In this document: positions 41,842 through 55,023 of the stretch, piece after piece
Numbering within the stretch: the first letter of the stretch is position 1
Layout: each line of letters begins with the position of its first letter
DNA from: Cephalopachus bancanus
Taxonomy: Eukaryota; Chordata; Mammalia; Primates; Tarsiidae
Assembly (NCBI GenBank): GCA_027257055.1
Contig: JAPVLO010001821.1
Coordinates: forward strand, 1-64,000
Direction of reading: 5' to 3'
Length of the DNA: 64,000 nucleotides
Translations under genes and position numbers: made by a program
The notes under the pieces: generated by a model
The model's input: only the letters and a program-made list of their open reading frames with translations
Told to the model about the DNA's origin: nothing
Database searches by the model: none

Positions 41842-44011
41842 TTGTTCACCTATTGACTTCTAAAGTGTTTTGGATTTGGCTTGTCGTCTTCTATCAAAAG
41901 CATTTGCTCTTGCGATGGCATTTACGAGTAAGACTGACAGGCTTCGCTGGCTTGATGGGAGTGTGTATCAGGTTGGAAACGCTGCGTCAAACATTTCCTG
42001 CATTGTTATTTAGTTCCTAGAGTTTTATTCTGGCTTGGTGTATGGTGCCATCAAAGAATCTCAAGCTACAGCTTGATTTGGCTAGCAGAGCCTTACGTCA
42101 ATACTTCACATGTAGGAATGAGCATGTAAATTGTGCCCCACTGAGTCAAAGGATGCTACACACTTACGAGTAAAAAGCAGTACTGGCTTTCTGTTTGAAT
42201 CCACAAAATTTTCACCCCTTGGCATTTCTCTATGCTAAGAAATGCAGTTACTCTCCCGTTTGCCTTGCTGAATAAGCATCGACGGCCTCTGTTAGGCTTG
42301 CTGTGAATGTGCATTTTCCTTGGGAACGAGTTTTCAAATGTGTGCTGCACTATTTATGGGCTATCAATTTGATTCTAACTCGTGCATGCTGCAATACATG
42401 GTCTCACAGTTTCTCCTCATTTGGCGTTAGGCTCTGCAGAGTGCATTTGTTTGACCTGAAGTTCATTCATAGACACGTAATGAATGTGCAGCTTAAGGTG
42501 CCACACGGGGGCAATGGAACTCCCCAGTAGAGGAAGAATGCATTGCCTGCTGAAGTCACCGGTGACATCTGAAGTGTTTCTGCTTTACAAATTTTTGTGT
42601 GGTCAGATACACAGATGCTCTGCCAAATGCACTGACGGAGAAGAGCGGACTGCCTTGGTTGTGTGTTTTGAATGTCAATCTTCCTTGATATGCTGTGTGC
42701 AAAGGAAGCTGCACTGTTACTTCCTGGCACTGAGTCCTAGAAGCATTGGTGCATGCTAATTCCTGATTCTCACTTGTTCCCTTTCATGTAGATTACGCTC
42801 TACAGGGTGACTGCTTGGCGTGCAGCTTGTCAAACTTTCACATTCAGGATGCTCAACCCACTGTGCCGCAAAGAAGGATCTGAGACAGTCACAGTTACTT
42901 GTGGGAAAGCATTACGTGTGACCCGGAGAATTCTGAATTCTGAATTTCCTCTTAAGGAAAGCAATTACACTGTGGATCGCTGTTCGGAACAGCCTTTCTG
43001 AGGACGGTCGTGCACAGGCATCTTCCTTGGTGGAGTCTGTGCCCAATGTGCTGCAGCCTTATCTCTTTGCTATGACTTTTATACTTCACTGCTGCCTGCT
43101 GTAATACCTCGTTCTCACTCTTTCCCCTTGACTTGTGTTCCTTTCCATACAGGGCCTTTGCTCCCGAAGGGAACGTCCGGGTTTCACAGATCGAAACCTG
43201 CAATACCTAAATGCCCCAATGAGTGACCTTAGTGCTCCACAGTTACGGACAGGAGAGCATTATTTGTTTATGGAAAATTCTAAATTGGTTTTCCCTATTG
43301 CATTTAAACCTAAAAAGGACTACCAATGCTGTGCCGGTTCATGTATGGATAAGCACGGAGAGCCTATGCAAAACTGGTGGTGAAGGTGGTCTTCCCGGGG
43401 ACACGCTATTGAAGCGTGCGCTGCACTGCCACGCATTGGCAGTCTCTGATAAGCTGGTTCTGTGCATGCCTCCTACCCGATGCCAAGAGCTTCCCTGTAT
43501 ATGCCCTACACCAGTCAGGGAGCATGTGGTGACCAGAGTGCAACTTGAGGTGCTGCACTGACTGGAACCAGATCTCCACAGCCATTGGTAGCAAAGCATG
43601 CTTCATTCACCGTGAATGCTGAAACGTTTGCTCTTTTGACACGGGCGTCTAATAATGAATACAATGGCTCTTCGCTTCGTTTGCCAGCCAGGCCTGAGAG
43701 CCTTTGTTTTCTTTCCCGAAAATAAGAGTCTTCCATGGAGACATTCCTCAAAACTGCACGTCACTGAATGGGGCAACAACTATTAACCTGGCTTTGCCTG
43801 TTGTGTGGTACCGGATTCTCCCCGTTTCCCTTCACCGTGTATTCTACTCCATTGAGTGCATATGCCTGCAGAGCTGTATTCAATGTTCCTACTCCATTGA
43901 GTGCATATGCCTGGCAGAGCTGAATTCAATGTTTCCTGTAGCAGAATGCACCGCTCCATGGTGCCACACTGAGTGAAATGACCGATTCAGTGCTATTCTG
44001 GGAAGCATTAT
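41842..44011. repeat. Macrosatellite unit U21 (2170 bp)
   Basis: Few losses, leading into the homogeneous right block. It has GGAACAGCC near 42986, the substitution also seen in U17 and U18. Confidence 0.95.
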
Positions 44012-46218
44012 TTGTTCACCTATTGACTTCTAAAGTGTTTTGGATTTGGCTTGTCGGTCTTCTATCAAAAGCATTTGCTCTTGCGATGGCATTTACGAGT
44101 AAGAGCTGACAGGCTTCGCTGGCTTGATGGAGTGTGTATCAGTTGGGAAACGCTGCGTCAAACATTTCCTGCATTGTTATTTAGTTCCTAGGAGTTTTAT
44201 TCTGGCTTGGTGTATGGTGCCATCAAAGAATCTCAAGCTACAGCTTGATTTGCCTAGCAGAGCCTTACGTCAATACTTCACATGTAGGAATGAGCATGTA
44301 AATTGTGCCCCACTGAGTCAAAGGAATGCTACACACTTACGAGTAGAAAAGCAGTACTGGCTTTCTGTTTGAATCCACAAAATTTTCACCCCTTGGCATT
44401 TCTCTATGCTAAGAAATGCAGTTACTCTCCCGTTTGCCTTGCTGAATAAGCATCGACGGCCTCTGTTAGGCTTGCTGTGAATGTGCATTTTCCTTGGGAA
44501 CGAGTTTTCAAATGTGTGCTGCACTATTTATGGGCTATCAATTTGATTCTAACTCGGTGCATGCTGCAATACATGGGTCTCACAGTTTTCTCCTCATTTG
44601 GCGTTAGGCTCTGCAGAGTGCATTTGTTTGACCTGAAGTTCATTCATAGGACACGTAATGGAATGTGCAGCTTAAGGGTGCCACACGGGGGCAATGGGAA
44701 CTCCCCAGTAGAGGAAGAATGCATTGCCTGCTGAAGTCACCGGGTGACATCTGAAGTGTTTCTGCTTTACAAATTTTTGTGTGGTCAGATACACAGATGC
44801 TCTGCCAAATGCACTGACGGAGAAGAGCGGACTGCCTTGGTTGTGTTTGTTTTGAATGTCAATCTTCCTTGGATAGTGCTGTGTGCAAAGGAAGCTGCAC
44901 TGTTACTTCCTGGCACTGAGTCCTAGAAGGCATTGGTGCATGCTGTAATTCCTGATTCTCACTTGTTCCCTTTCATGTAGATTACGCTCTACAGGGTGAC
45001 TGCTTGGGCGTGCAGCTTGTCAAACTTTCACATTCAGGAATGCTCAACCCCACTGTGCCGCAAAGAAGGATCTGAGACAGTCACAGTTACTTGTGGAAAG
45101 CATTACGTGTGACCCGGGAGAATTCTGAATTCTGAATTTCCTCTTAAGGGAAAGCAATTACACTGTGGATCGCTGTTCGGAATAGCCTTTCTGAGGACGG
45201 TCGTGCACAGGCATCTTCCTTGGTGGAGTCTGTGCCCAATGTGTGCTGCAGCCTTATCTCTTTGCTATGACTTTTATACTTCACTGCTGCCTGCTGTAAT
45301 ACCTCGTTCTCACTCTTTCCCCTTGACTTGTGTTCCTTTCCCCATACAGGGCCTTTGCTCCCGAGAGGGAACGTCCGGGTTTCACAGATCGAAACCTGCA
45401 ATACCTAAATGCCCCAATGAGTGACCTTAGTGCTCCACAGTTACGGACAGGAGAGCATTATTTGTTTATGGGGAGAATTCTAAATTGGTTTTCCCTATTG
45501 CATTTAAACCTAAAAAGGACTACCAATGCTGTGCCGGTTTCATGTATGGATAAGCACGGAGAGCCTATGCAAAACTGGTGGTGAAGGTGGGTCTTCCCGG
45601 GACACGCTATTGAAGCGTGCGCTGCACTGCCACGCATTGGCAGTCTCTGATAAGCTGGTTCTGTGCATGCCCTCCTACCCGATGCCAAGAGCTTCCCTGT
45701 ATATGCCCTACACCAGTCAGGGAGCATGTGGTGACCAGAGTGCAACTTGAGGTGCTGCACTGACTGGAACCAGATCTCCACAGCCATTGGTAGCAAAGCA
45801 TGCTTCATTCACCGGTGAATGCTGAAACGTTTGCTCTTTTGACACGGGCGTCTAATAATGAATACAATGGCTCTTCGGCTTCGTTTGCCAGCCAGGCCTG
45901 AGAGCCTTTGTTTTCTTTCCCGAAAATAAGAGTCTTCCATGGGAGACATTCCTCAAAACTGCACGTCACTGAATGGGGCAACAACTATTAACCTGGCTTT
46001 GCCTGTTGTGTGGTACCGGATTCTCCCCGTTTCCCTTCACCGTGTATTCTACTCCATTGAGTGCATATGCCTGGCAGAGCTGTATTCAATGTTTCCTACT
46101 CCATTGAGTGCATATGCCTGGCAGAGCTGAATTCAATGTTTCCTGTAGCAGAATGCACCGCTCCATGGTGCCACACTGAGTGAAATGACCGATTCAGTGC
46201 TATTCTGGAAAGCATTAT
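44012..46218. repeat. Macrosatellite unit U22 (2207 bp)
   Basis: First full-length copy of the homogeneous right block. Long stretches look identical to U4-U7. It has an extra CC before CATACAG near 45340. Confidence 0.97.
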
Positions 46219-48420
46219 TTGTTCACCTATTGACTTCTAAAGTGTTTTGGATTTGGCTTGTCGGTCTTCTATCAAAAGCATTTGCTCTTGCGATGGCATT
46301 TACGAGTAAGAGCTGACAGGCTTCGCTGGCTTGATGGGAGTGTGTATCAGGTTGGGAAACGCTGCGTCAAACATTTCCTGCATTGTTATTTAGTTCCTAG
46401 GAGTTTTATTCTGGCTTGGTGTATGGTGCCATCAAAGAATCTCAAGCTACAGCTTGATTTGGCCTAGCAGAGCCTTACGTCAATACTTCACATGTAGGAA
46501 TGAGCATGTAAATTGTGCCCCACTGAGTCAAAGGAATGCTACACACTTACGAGTAGAAAAGCAGTACTGGCTTTCTGTTTGAATCCACAAAATTTTCACC
46601 CCTTGGCATTTCTCTATGCTAAGAAATGCAGTTACTCTCCCGTTTGCCTTGCTGAATAAGCATCGACGGCCTCTGTTAGGCTTGCTGTGAATGTGCATTT
46701 TCCTTGGGAACGAGGTTTTCAAATGTGTGCTGCACTATTTATGGGCTATCAATTTGATTCTAACTCGGTGCATGCTGCAATACATGGTCTCACAGTTTTC
46801 TCCTCATTTGGCGTTAGGCTCTGCAGAGTGCATTTGTTTGACCTGAAGTTCATTCATAGGACACGTAATGGAATGTGCAGCTTAAGGGTGCCACACGGGG
46901 GCAATGGAACTCCCCAGTAGAGGAAGAATGCATTGCCTGCTGAAGTCACCGGGTGACATCTGAAGTGTTTCTGCTTTACAAATTTTTGTGTGGTCAGATA
47001 CACAGATGCTCTGCCAAATGCACTGACGGAGAAGAGCGGACTGCCTTGGTTGTGTTTGTTTTGAATGTCAATCTTCCTTGGATAGTGCTGTGTGCAAAGG
47101 AAGCTGCACTGTTACTTCCTGGCACTGAGTCCTAGAAGGCATTGGTGCATGCTGTAATTCCTGATTCTCACTTGTTCCCTTTCATGTAGATTACGCTCTA
47201 CAGGGTGACTGCTTGGGCGTGCAGCTTGTCAAACTTTCACATTCAGGAATGCTCAACCCCACTGTGCCGCAAAGAAGGATCTGAGACAGTCACAGTTACT
47301 TGTGGGAAAGCATTACGTGTGACCCGGAGAATTCTGAATTCTGAATTTCCTCTTAAGGGAAGCAATTACACTGTGGATCGCTGTTCGGAATAGCCTTTCT
47401 GAGGACGGTCGTGCACAGCATCTTCCTTGGTGGAGTCTGTGCCCAATGTGTGCTGCAGCCTTATCTCTTTGCTATGACTTTTATACTTCACTGCTGCCTG
47501 CTGTAATACCTCGTTCTCACTCTTTCCCCTTGACTTGTGTTCCTTTCCATACAGGGCCTTTGCTCCCGAGAGGGAACGTCCGGTTTCACAGATCGAAACC
47601 TGCAATACCTAAATGCCCCAATGAGTGACCTTAGTGCTCCACAGTTACGGACAGGAGAGCATTATTTGTTTATGGGAGAATTCTAAATTGGTTTTCCCTA
47701 TTGCATTTAAACCTAAAAAGGACTACCAATGCTGTGCCGGTTTCATGTATGGATAAGCACGGAGAGCCTATGCAAAACTGGTGGTGAAGGTGGGTCTTCC
47801 GGGGACACGCTATTGAAGCGTGCGCTGCACTGCCACGCATTGGCAGTCTCTGATAAGCTGGTTCTGTGCATGCCCTCCTACCCGATGCCAAGAGCTTCCC
47901 TGTATATGCCCTACACCAGTCAGGGAGCATGTGGTGACCAGAGTGCAACTTGAGGTGCTGCACTGACTGGAACCAGATCTCCACAGCCATTGGTAGCAAA
48001 GCATGCTTCATTCACCGGTGAATGCTGAAACGTTTGCTCTTTTGACACGGGCGTCTAATAATGAATACAATGGCTCTTCGGCTTCGTTTGCCAGCCAGGC
48101 CTGAGAGCCTTTGTTTTCTTTCCCGAAAATAAGAGTCTTCCATGGAGACATTCCTCAAAACTGCACGTCACTGAATGGGGCAACAACTATTAACCTGGCT
48201 TTGCCTGTTGTGTGGTACCGGATTCTCCCCGTTTCCCTTCACCGTGTATTCTACTCCATTGAGTGCATATGCCTGGCAGAGCTGTATTCAATGTTTCCTA
48301 CTCCATTGAGTGCATATGCCTGGCAGAGCTGAATTCAATGTTTCCTGTAGCAGAATGCACCGCTCCATGGTGCCACACTGAGTGAAATGACCGATTCAGT
48401 GCTATTTGGGAAAGCATTAT
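46219..48420. repeat. Macrosatellite unit U23 (2202 bp)
   Basis: Near-consensus copy with the common haplotype. A few single-base run differences (for example one G fewer at GGAGAATTC near 47326) account for its length. Confidence 0.97.
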
Positions 48421-50617
48421 TTGTTCACCTATTGACTTCTAAAGTGTTTTGGATTTGGCTTGTCGGTCTTCTATCAAAAGCATTTGCTCTTGCGATGGCA
48501 TTTACGAGTAAGAGCTGACAGGCTTCGCTGGCTTGATGGGAGTGTGTATCAGGTTGGGAAACGCTGCGTCAAACATTTCCTGCATTGTTATTTAGTTCCT
48601 AGGAGTTTATTCTGGCTTGGTGTATGGTGCCATCAAAGAATCTCACTACAGCTTGATTTGGCCTAGCAGAGCCTTACGTCAATACTTCACATGTAGGAAT
48701 GAGCATGTAAATTGTGCCCCACTGAGTCAAAGGAATGCTACACACTTACGAGTAGAAAAGCAGTACTCTGGCTTTCTGAATCCACAAAATTTTCACCCCT
48801 TGGCATTTCTCTATGCTAAGAAATGCAGTTACTCTCCCGTTTGCCTTGCTGAATAAGCATCGACGGCCTCTGTTAGGCTTGCTGTGAATGTGCATTTTCC
48901 TTGGGAACGAGGTTTTCAAATGTGTGCTGCACTATTTATGGCTATCAATTTGATTCTAACTCGGTGCATGCTGCAATACATGGGTCTCACAGTTTTCTCC
49001 TCATTTGGCGTTAGGCTCTGCAGAGTGCATTTGTTTGACCTGAAGTTCATTCATAGGACACGTAATGGAATGTGCAGCTTAAGGGCCACACGGGGGCAAT
49101 GGGAACTCCCCAGTAGAGGAAGAATGCATTGCCTGCTGAAGTCACCGGTGACATCTGAAGTGTTTCTGCTTTACAAATTTTTGTGTGGTCAGATACACAG
49201 ATGCTCTGCCAAATGCACTGACGGAGAAGAGCGGACTGCCTTGGTTGTGTTTGTTTTGAATGTCAATCTTCCTTGGATAGTGCTGTGTGCAAAGGAAGCT
49301 GCACTGTTACTTCCTGGCACTGAGTCCTAGAAGGCATTGGTGCATGCTGTAATTCCTGATTCTCACTTGTTCCCTTTCATGTAGATTACGCTCTACAGGG
49401 TGACTGCTTGGGCGTGCAGCTTGTCAAACTTTCACATTCAGGATGCTCAACCCCACTGTGCCGCAAAGAAGGATCTGAGACAGTCACAGTTACTTGTGGG
49501 AAAGCATTACGTGTGACCCGGGAGAATTCTGAATTCTGAATTTCCTCTTAAGGGAAAGCAATTACACTGTGGATCGCTGTTCGGAATAGCCTTTCTGAGG
49601 ACGGTCGTGCACAGGCATCTTCCTTGGTGGAGTCTGTGCCCAATGTGTGCTGCAGCCTTATCTCTTTGCTATGACTTTTATACTTCACTGCTGCCTGCTG
49701 TAATACCTCGTTCTCACTCTTTCCCCTTGACTTGTGTTCCTTTCCATACAGGGCCTTTGCTCCCGAGAGGGAACGTCCGGTTTCACAGATCGAAACCTGC
49801 AATACCTAAATGCCCCAATGAGTGACCTTAGTGCTCCACAGTTACGGACAGGAGAGCATTATTTGTTTATGGGAGAATTCTAAATTGGTTTTCCCTATTG
49901 CATTTAAACCTAAAAAGGACTACCAATGCTGTGCCGGTTTCATGTATGGATAAGCACGGAGAGCCTATGCAAAACTGGTGGTGAAGGTGGGTCTTCCCGG
50001 GACACGCTATTGAAGCGTGCGCTGCACTGCCACGCATTGGCAGTCTCTGATAAGCTGGTTCTGTGCATGCCCTCCTACCCGATGCCAAGAGCTTCCCTGT
50101 ATATGCCCTACACCAGTCAGGGAGCATGTGGTGACCAGAGTGCAACTTGAGGTGCTGCACTGACTGGAACCAGATCTCCACAGCCATTGGTAGCAAAGCA
50201 TGCTTCATTCACCGTGAATGCTGAAACGTTTGCTCTTTTGACACGGGCGTCTAATAATGAATACAATGGCTCTTCGGCTTCGTTTGCCAGCCAGGCCTGA
50301 GAGCCTTTGTTTTCTTTCCCGAAAATAAGAGTCTTCCATGGAGACATTCCTCAAAACTGCACGTCACTGAATGGGGCAACAACTATTAACCTGGCTTTGC
50401 CTGTTGTGTGGTACCGGATTCTCCCCGTTTCCCTTCACCGTGTATTCTACTCCATTGAGTGCATATGCCTGGCAGAGCTGTATTCAATGTTTCCTACTCC
50501 ATTGAGTGCATATGCCTGGCAGAGCTGAATTCAATGTTTCCTGTAGCAGAATGCACCGCTCCATGGTGCCACACTGAGTGAAATGACCGATTCAGTGCTA
50601 TTCTGGGAAAGCATTAT
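48421..50617. repeat. Macrosatellite unit U24 (2197 bp)
   Basis: Near-consensus copy. AAGCTACAGC is shortened to ACTACAGC near 48644, and GTACTGGCTTTCTGTTTG is rearranged to GTACTCTGGCTTTCTG near 48763. The latter joins frames by chance into one of the longest open frames of the window. Confidence 0.96.
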
Positions 50618-52815
50618 TTGTTCACCTATTGACTTCTAAAGTGTTTTGGATTTGGCTTGTCGGTCTTCTATCAAAAGCATTTGCTCTTGCGATGGCATTT
50701 ACGAGTAAGAGCTGACAGGCTTCGCTGGCTTGATGGAGTGTGTATCAGGTTGGGAAACGCTGCGTCAAACATTTCCTGCATTGTTATTTAGTTCCTAGGA
50801 GTTTTATTCTGGCTTGGTGTATGGTGCCATCAAAGAATCTCAAGCTACAGCTTGATTTGGCCTAGCAGAGCCTTACGTCAATACTTCACATGTAGGAATG
50901 AGCATGTAAATTGTGCCCCACTGAGTCAAAGGAATGCTACACACTTACGAGTAGAAAAGCAGTACTGGCTTTCTGTTTGAATCCACAAAATTTTCACCCC
51001 TTGGCATTTCTCTATGCTAAGAAATGCAGTTACTCTCCCGTTTGCCTTGCTGAATAAGCATCGACGGCCTCTGTTAGGCTTGCTGTGAATGTGCATTTTC
51101 CTTGGGAACGAGGTTTTCAAATGTGTGCTGCACTATTTATGGGCTATCAATTTGATTCTAACTCGGTGCATGCTGCAATACATGGGTCTCACAGTTTTCT
51201 CCTCATTTGGCGTTAGGCTCTGCAGAGTGCATTTGTTTGACCTGAAGTTCATTCATAGGACACGTAATGGAATGTGCAGCTTAAGGGTGCCACACGGGGG
51301 CAATGGGAACTCCCCAGTAGAGGAAGAATGCATTGCCTGCTGAAGTCACCGGTGACATCTGAAGTGTTTCTGCTTTACAAATTTTTGTGTGGTCAGATAC
51401 ACAGATGCTCTGCCAAATGCACTGACGGAGAAGAGCGGACTGCCTTGGTTGTGTTTGTTTTGAATGTCAATCTTCCTTGGATAGTGCTGTGTGCAAAGGA
51501 AGCTGCACTGTTACTTCCTGGCACTGAGTCCTAGAAGGCATTGGTGCATGCTGTAATTCCTGATTCTCACTTGTTCCCTTTCATGTAGATTACGCTCTAC
51601 AGGGTGACTGCTTGGGCGTGCAGCTTGTCAAACTTTCACATTCAGGAATGCTCAACCCCACTGTGCCGCAAAGAAGGATCTGAGACAGTCACAGTTACTT
51701 GTGGAAAGCATTACGTGTGACCCGGAGAATTCTGAATTCTGAATTTCCTTAAGGGAAAGCAATTACACTGTGGATCGCTGTTCGGAATAGCCTTTCTGAG
51801 GACGGTCGTGCACAGGCATCTTCCTTGGTGGAGTCTGTGCCCAATGTGTGCTGCAGCCTTATCTCTTTGCTATGACTTTTATACTTCACTGCTGCCTGCT
51901 GTAATACCTCGTTCTCACTCTTTCCCCTTGACTTGTTCCTTTCCATACAGGGCCTTTGCTCCCGAGAGGGAACGTCCGGGTTTCACAGATCGAAACCTGC
52001 AATACCTAAATGCCCCAATGAGTGACCTTAGTGCTCCACAGTTACGGACAGGAGAGCATTATTTGTTTATGGGGAAATTCTAAATTGGTTTTCCCTATTG
52101 CATTTAAACCTAAAAGGACTACCAATGCTGTGCCGGTTTCATGTATGGATAAGCACGGAGAGCCTATGCAAAACTGGTGGTGAAGGTGGGTCTTCCCGGG
52201 ACACGCTATTGAAGCGTGCGCTGCACTGCCACGCATTGGCAGTCTCTGATAAGCTGGTTCTGTGCATGCCCTCCTACCCGATGCCAAGAGCTTCCCTGTA
52301 TATGCCCTACACCAGTCAGGGAGCATGTGGTGACCAGAGTGCAACTTGAGGTGCTGCACTGACTGGAACCAGATCTCCACAGCCATTGGTAGCAAAGCAT
52401 GCTTCATTCACCGTGAATGCTGAAACGTTTGCTCTTTTGACACGGCGTCTAATAATGAATACAATGGCTCTTCGGCTTCGTTTGCCAGCCAGGCCTGAGA
52501 GCCTTTGTTTTCTTTCCCGAAAATAAGAGTCTTCCATGGGAGACATTCCTCAAAACTGCACGTCACTGAATGGGCAACAACTATTAACCTGGCTTTGCCT
52601 GTTGTGTGGTACCGGATTCTCCCCGTTTCCCTTCACCGTGTATTCTACTCCATTGAGTGCATATGCCTGGCAGAGCTGTATTCAATGTTTCCTACTCCAT
52701 TGAGTGCATATGCCTGGCAGAGCTGAATTCAATGTTTCCTGTAGCAGAATGCACCGCTCCATGGTGCCACACTGAGTGAAATGACCGATTCAGTGCTATT
52801 CTGGGAAAGCATTAT
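50618..52815. repeat. Macrosatellite unit U25 (2198 bp)
   Basis: Near-consensus copy with the common haplotype. Small losses include TC in TTTCCTCTTAAGG near 51748 and GT in TTGTGTTCC near 51935. Confidence 0.97.
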
Positions 52816-55023
52816 TTGTTCACCTATTGACTTCTAAAGTGTTTTGGATTTGGCTTGTCGGTCTTCTATCAAAAGCATTTGCTCTTGCGATGGCATTTAC
52901 GAGTAAGAGCTGACAGGCTTCGCTGGCTTGATGGGAGTGTGTATCAGTTGGGAAACGCTGCGTCAAACATTTCCTGCATTGTTATTTAGTTCCTAGGAGT
53001 TTTATTCTGGCTTGGTGTATGGTGCCATCAAAGAATCTCAAGCTACAGCTTGATTTGGCCTAGCAGAGCCTTACGTCAATACTTCACATGTAGGAATGAG
53101 CATGTAAATTGTGCCCCACTGAGTCAAAGGAATGCTACACACTTACGAGTAGAAAAGCAGTACTGGCTTTCTGTTTGAATCCACAAAATTTTCACCCCTT
53201 GGCATTTCTCTATGCTAAGAAATGCAGTTACTCTCCCTCTTTTGCCTTGCTGAATAAGCATCGACGGCCTCTGTTAGGCTTGCTGTGAATGTGCATTTTC
53301 CTTGGGAACGAGGTTTTCAAATGTGTGCTGCACTATTTATGGGCTATCAATTTGATTCTAACTCGGTGCATGCTGCAATACATGGGTCTCACAGTTTTCT
53401 CCTCATTTGGCGTTAGGCTCTGCAGAGTGCATTTGTTTGACCTGAAGTTCATTCATAGGACACGTAATGGAATGTGCAGCTTAAGGGTGCCACACGGGGG
53501 GCAATGGGAACTCCCCAGTAGAGGAAGAATGCATTGCCTGCTGAAGTCACCGGGTGACATCTGAAGTGTTTCTGCTTTACAAATTTTTGTGTGGTCAGAT
53601 ACACAGATGCTCTGCCAAATGCACTGACGGAGAAGAGCGGACTGCCTTGGTTGTGTTTGTTTTGAATGTCAATCTTCCTTGGATAGTGCTGTGTGCAAAG
53701 GAAGCTGCACTGTTACTTCCTGGCACTGAGTCCTAGAAGGCATTGAGCATGCTGTAATTCCTGATTCTCACTTGTTCCCTTTCATGTAGATTACGCTCTA
53801 CAGGTGACTGCTTGGGCGTGCAGCTTGTCAAACTTTCACATTCAGGAATGCTCAACCCCACTGTGCCGCAAAGAAGGATCTGAGACAGTCACAGTTACTT
53901 GTGGGAAAGCATTACGTGTGACCCGGAGAATTCTGAATTCTGAATTTCCTCTTAAGGAAAGCAATTACACTGTGGATCGCTGTTCGGAATAGCCTTTCTG
54001 AGGACGGTCGTGCACAGGCATCTTCCTTGGTGGAGTCTGTGCCCAATGTGTGCTGCAGCCTTATCTCTTTGCTATGACTTTTATACTTCACTGCTGCCTG
54101 CTGTAATACCTCGTTCTCACTCTTTCCCCTTGACTTGTGTTCCTTTCCATACAGGGCCTTTGCTCCCGAGAGGAACGTCCGGTTTTCACAGATCGAAACC
54201 TGCAATACCTAAATGCCCCAATGAGTGACCTTAGTGCTCCACAGTTACGGACAGGAGAGCATTATTTGTTTATGGGAGAATTCTAAATTGGTTTTCCCTA
54301 TTGCATTTAAACCTAAAAAGGACTACCAATGCTGTGCCGGTTTCATGTATGGATAAGCACGGAGAGCCTATGCAAAACTGGTGGTGAAGGTGGGTCTTCC
54401 CGGGGACACGCTATTGAAGCGTGCGCTGCACTGCCACGCATTGGCAGTCTCTGATAAGCTGGTTCTGTGCATGCCCTCCTACCCGATGCCAAGAGCTTCC
54501 CTGTATATGCCCTACACCAGTCAGGGAGCATGTGGTGACCAGAGTGCAACTTGAGGTGCTGCACTGACTGGAACCAGATCTCCACAGCCATTGGTAGCAA
54601 AGCATGCTTCATTCACCGTGAATGCTGAAACGTTTGCTCTTTTGACACGGGCGTCTAATAATGAATACAATGGCTCTTCGGCTTCGTTTGCCAGCCAGGC
54701 CTGAGAGCCTTTGTTTTCTTTCCCGAAAATAAGAGTCTTCCATGGGAGACATTCCTCAAAACTGCACGTCACTGAATGGGGCAACAACTATTAACCTGGC
54801 TTTGCCTGTTGTGTGGTACCGGATTCTCCCCGTTTCCCTTCACCGTGTATTCTACCTCCATTGAGTGCATATGCCTGGCAGAGCTGTATTCAATGTTTCC
54901 TACTCCATTGAGTGCATATGCCTGGCAGAGCTGAATTCAATGTTTCCTGTAGCAGAATGCACCGCTCCATGGTGCCACACTGAGTGAAATGACCGATTCA
55001 GTGCTATTCTGGGAAAGCATTAT
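52816..55023. repeat. Macrosatellite unit U26 (2208 bp)
   Basis: Same length as the reference copy U7. It has a small insertion in CTCCCTCTTTTGCC near 53233 and GGCATTGAGCATGC in place of GGCATTGGTGCATGC near 53740. Confidence 0.97.

Noticed and set aside
48884..49330. 148-codon plus-strand open frame
   Set aside because: Exists only because small losses in U24 fuse two shorter frames present in other copies. Not conserved.
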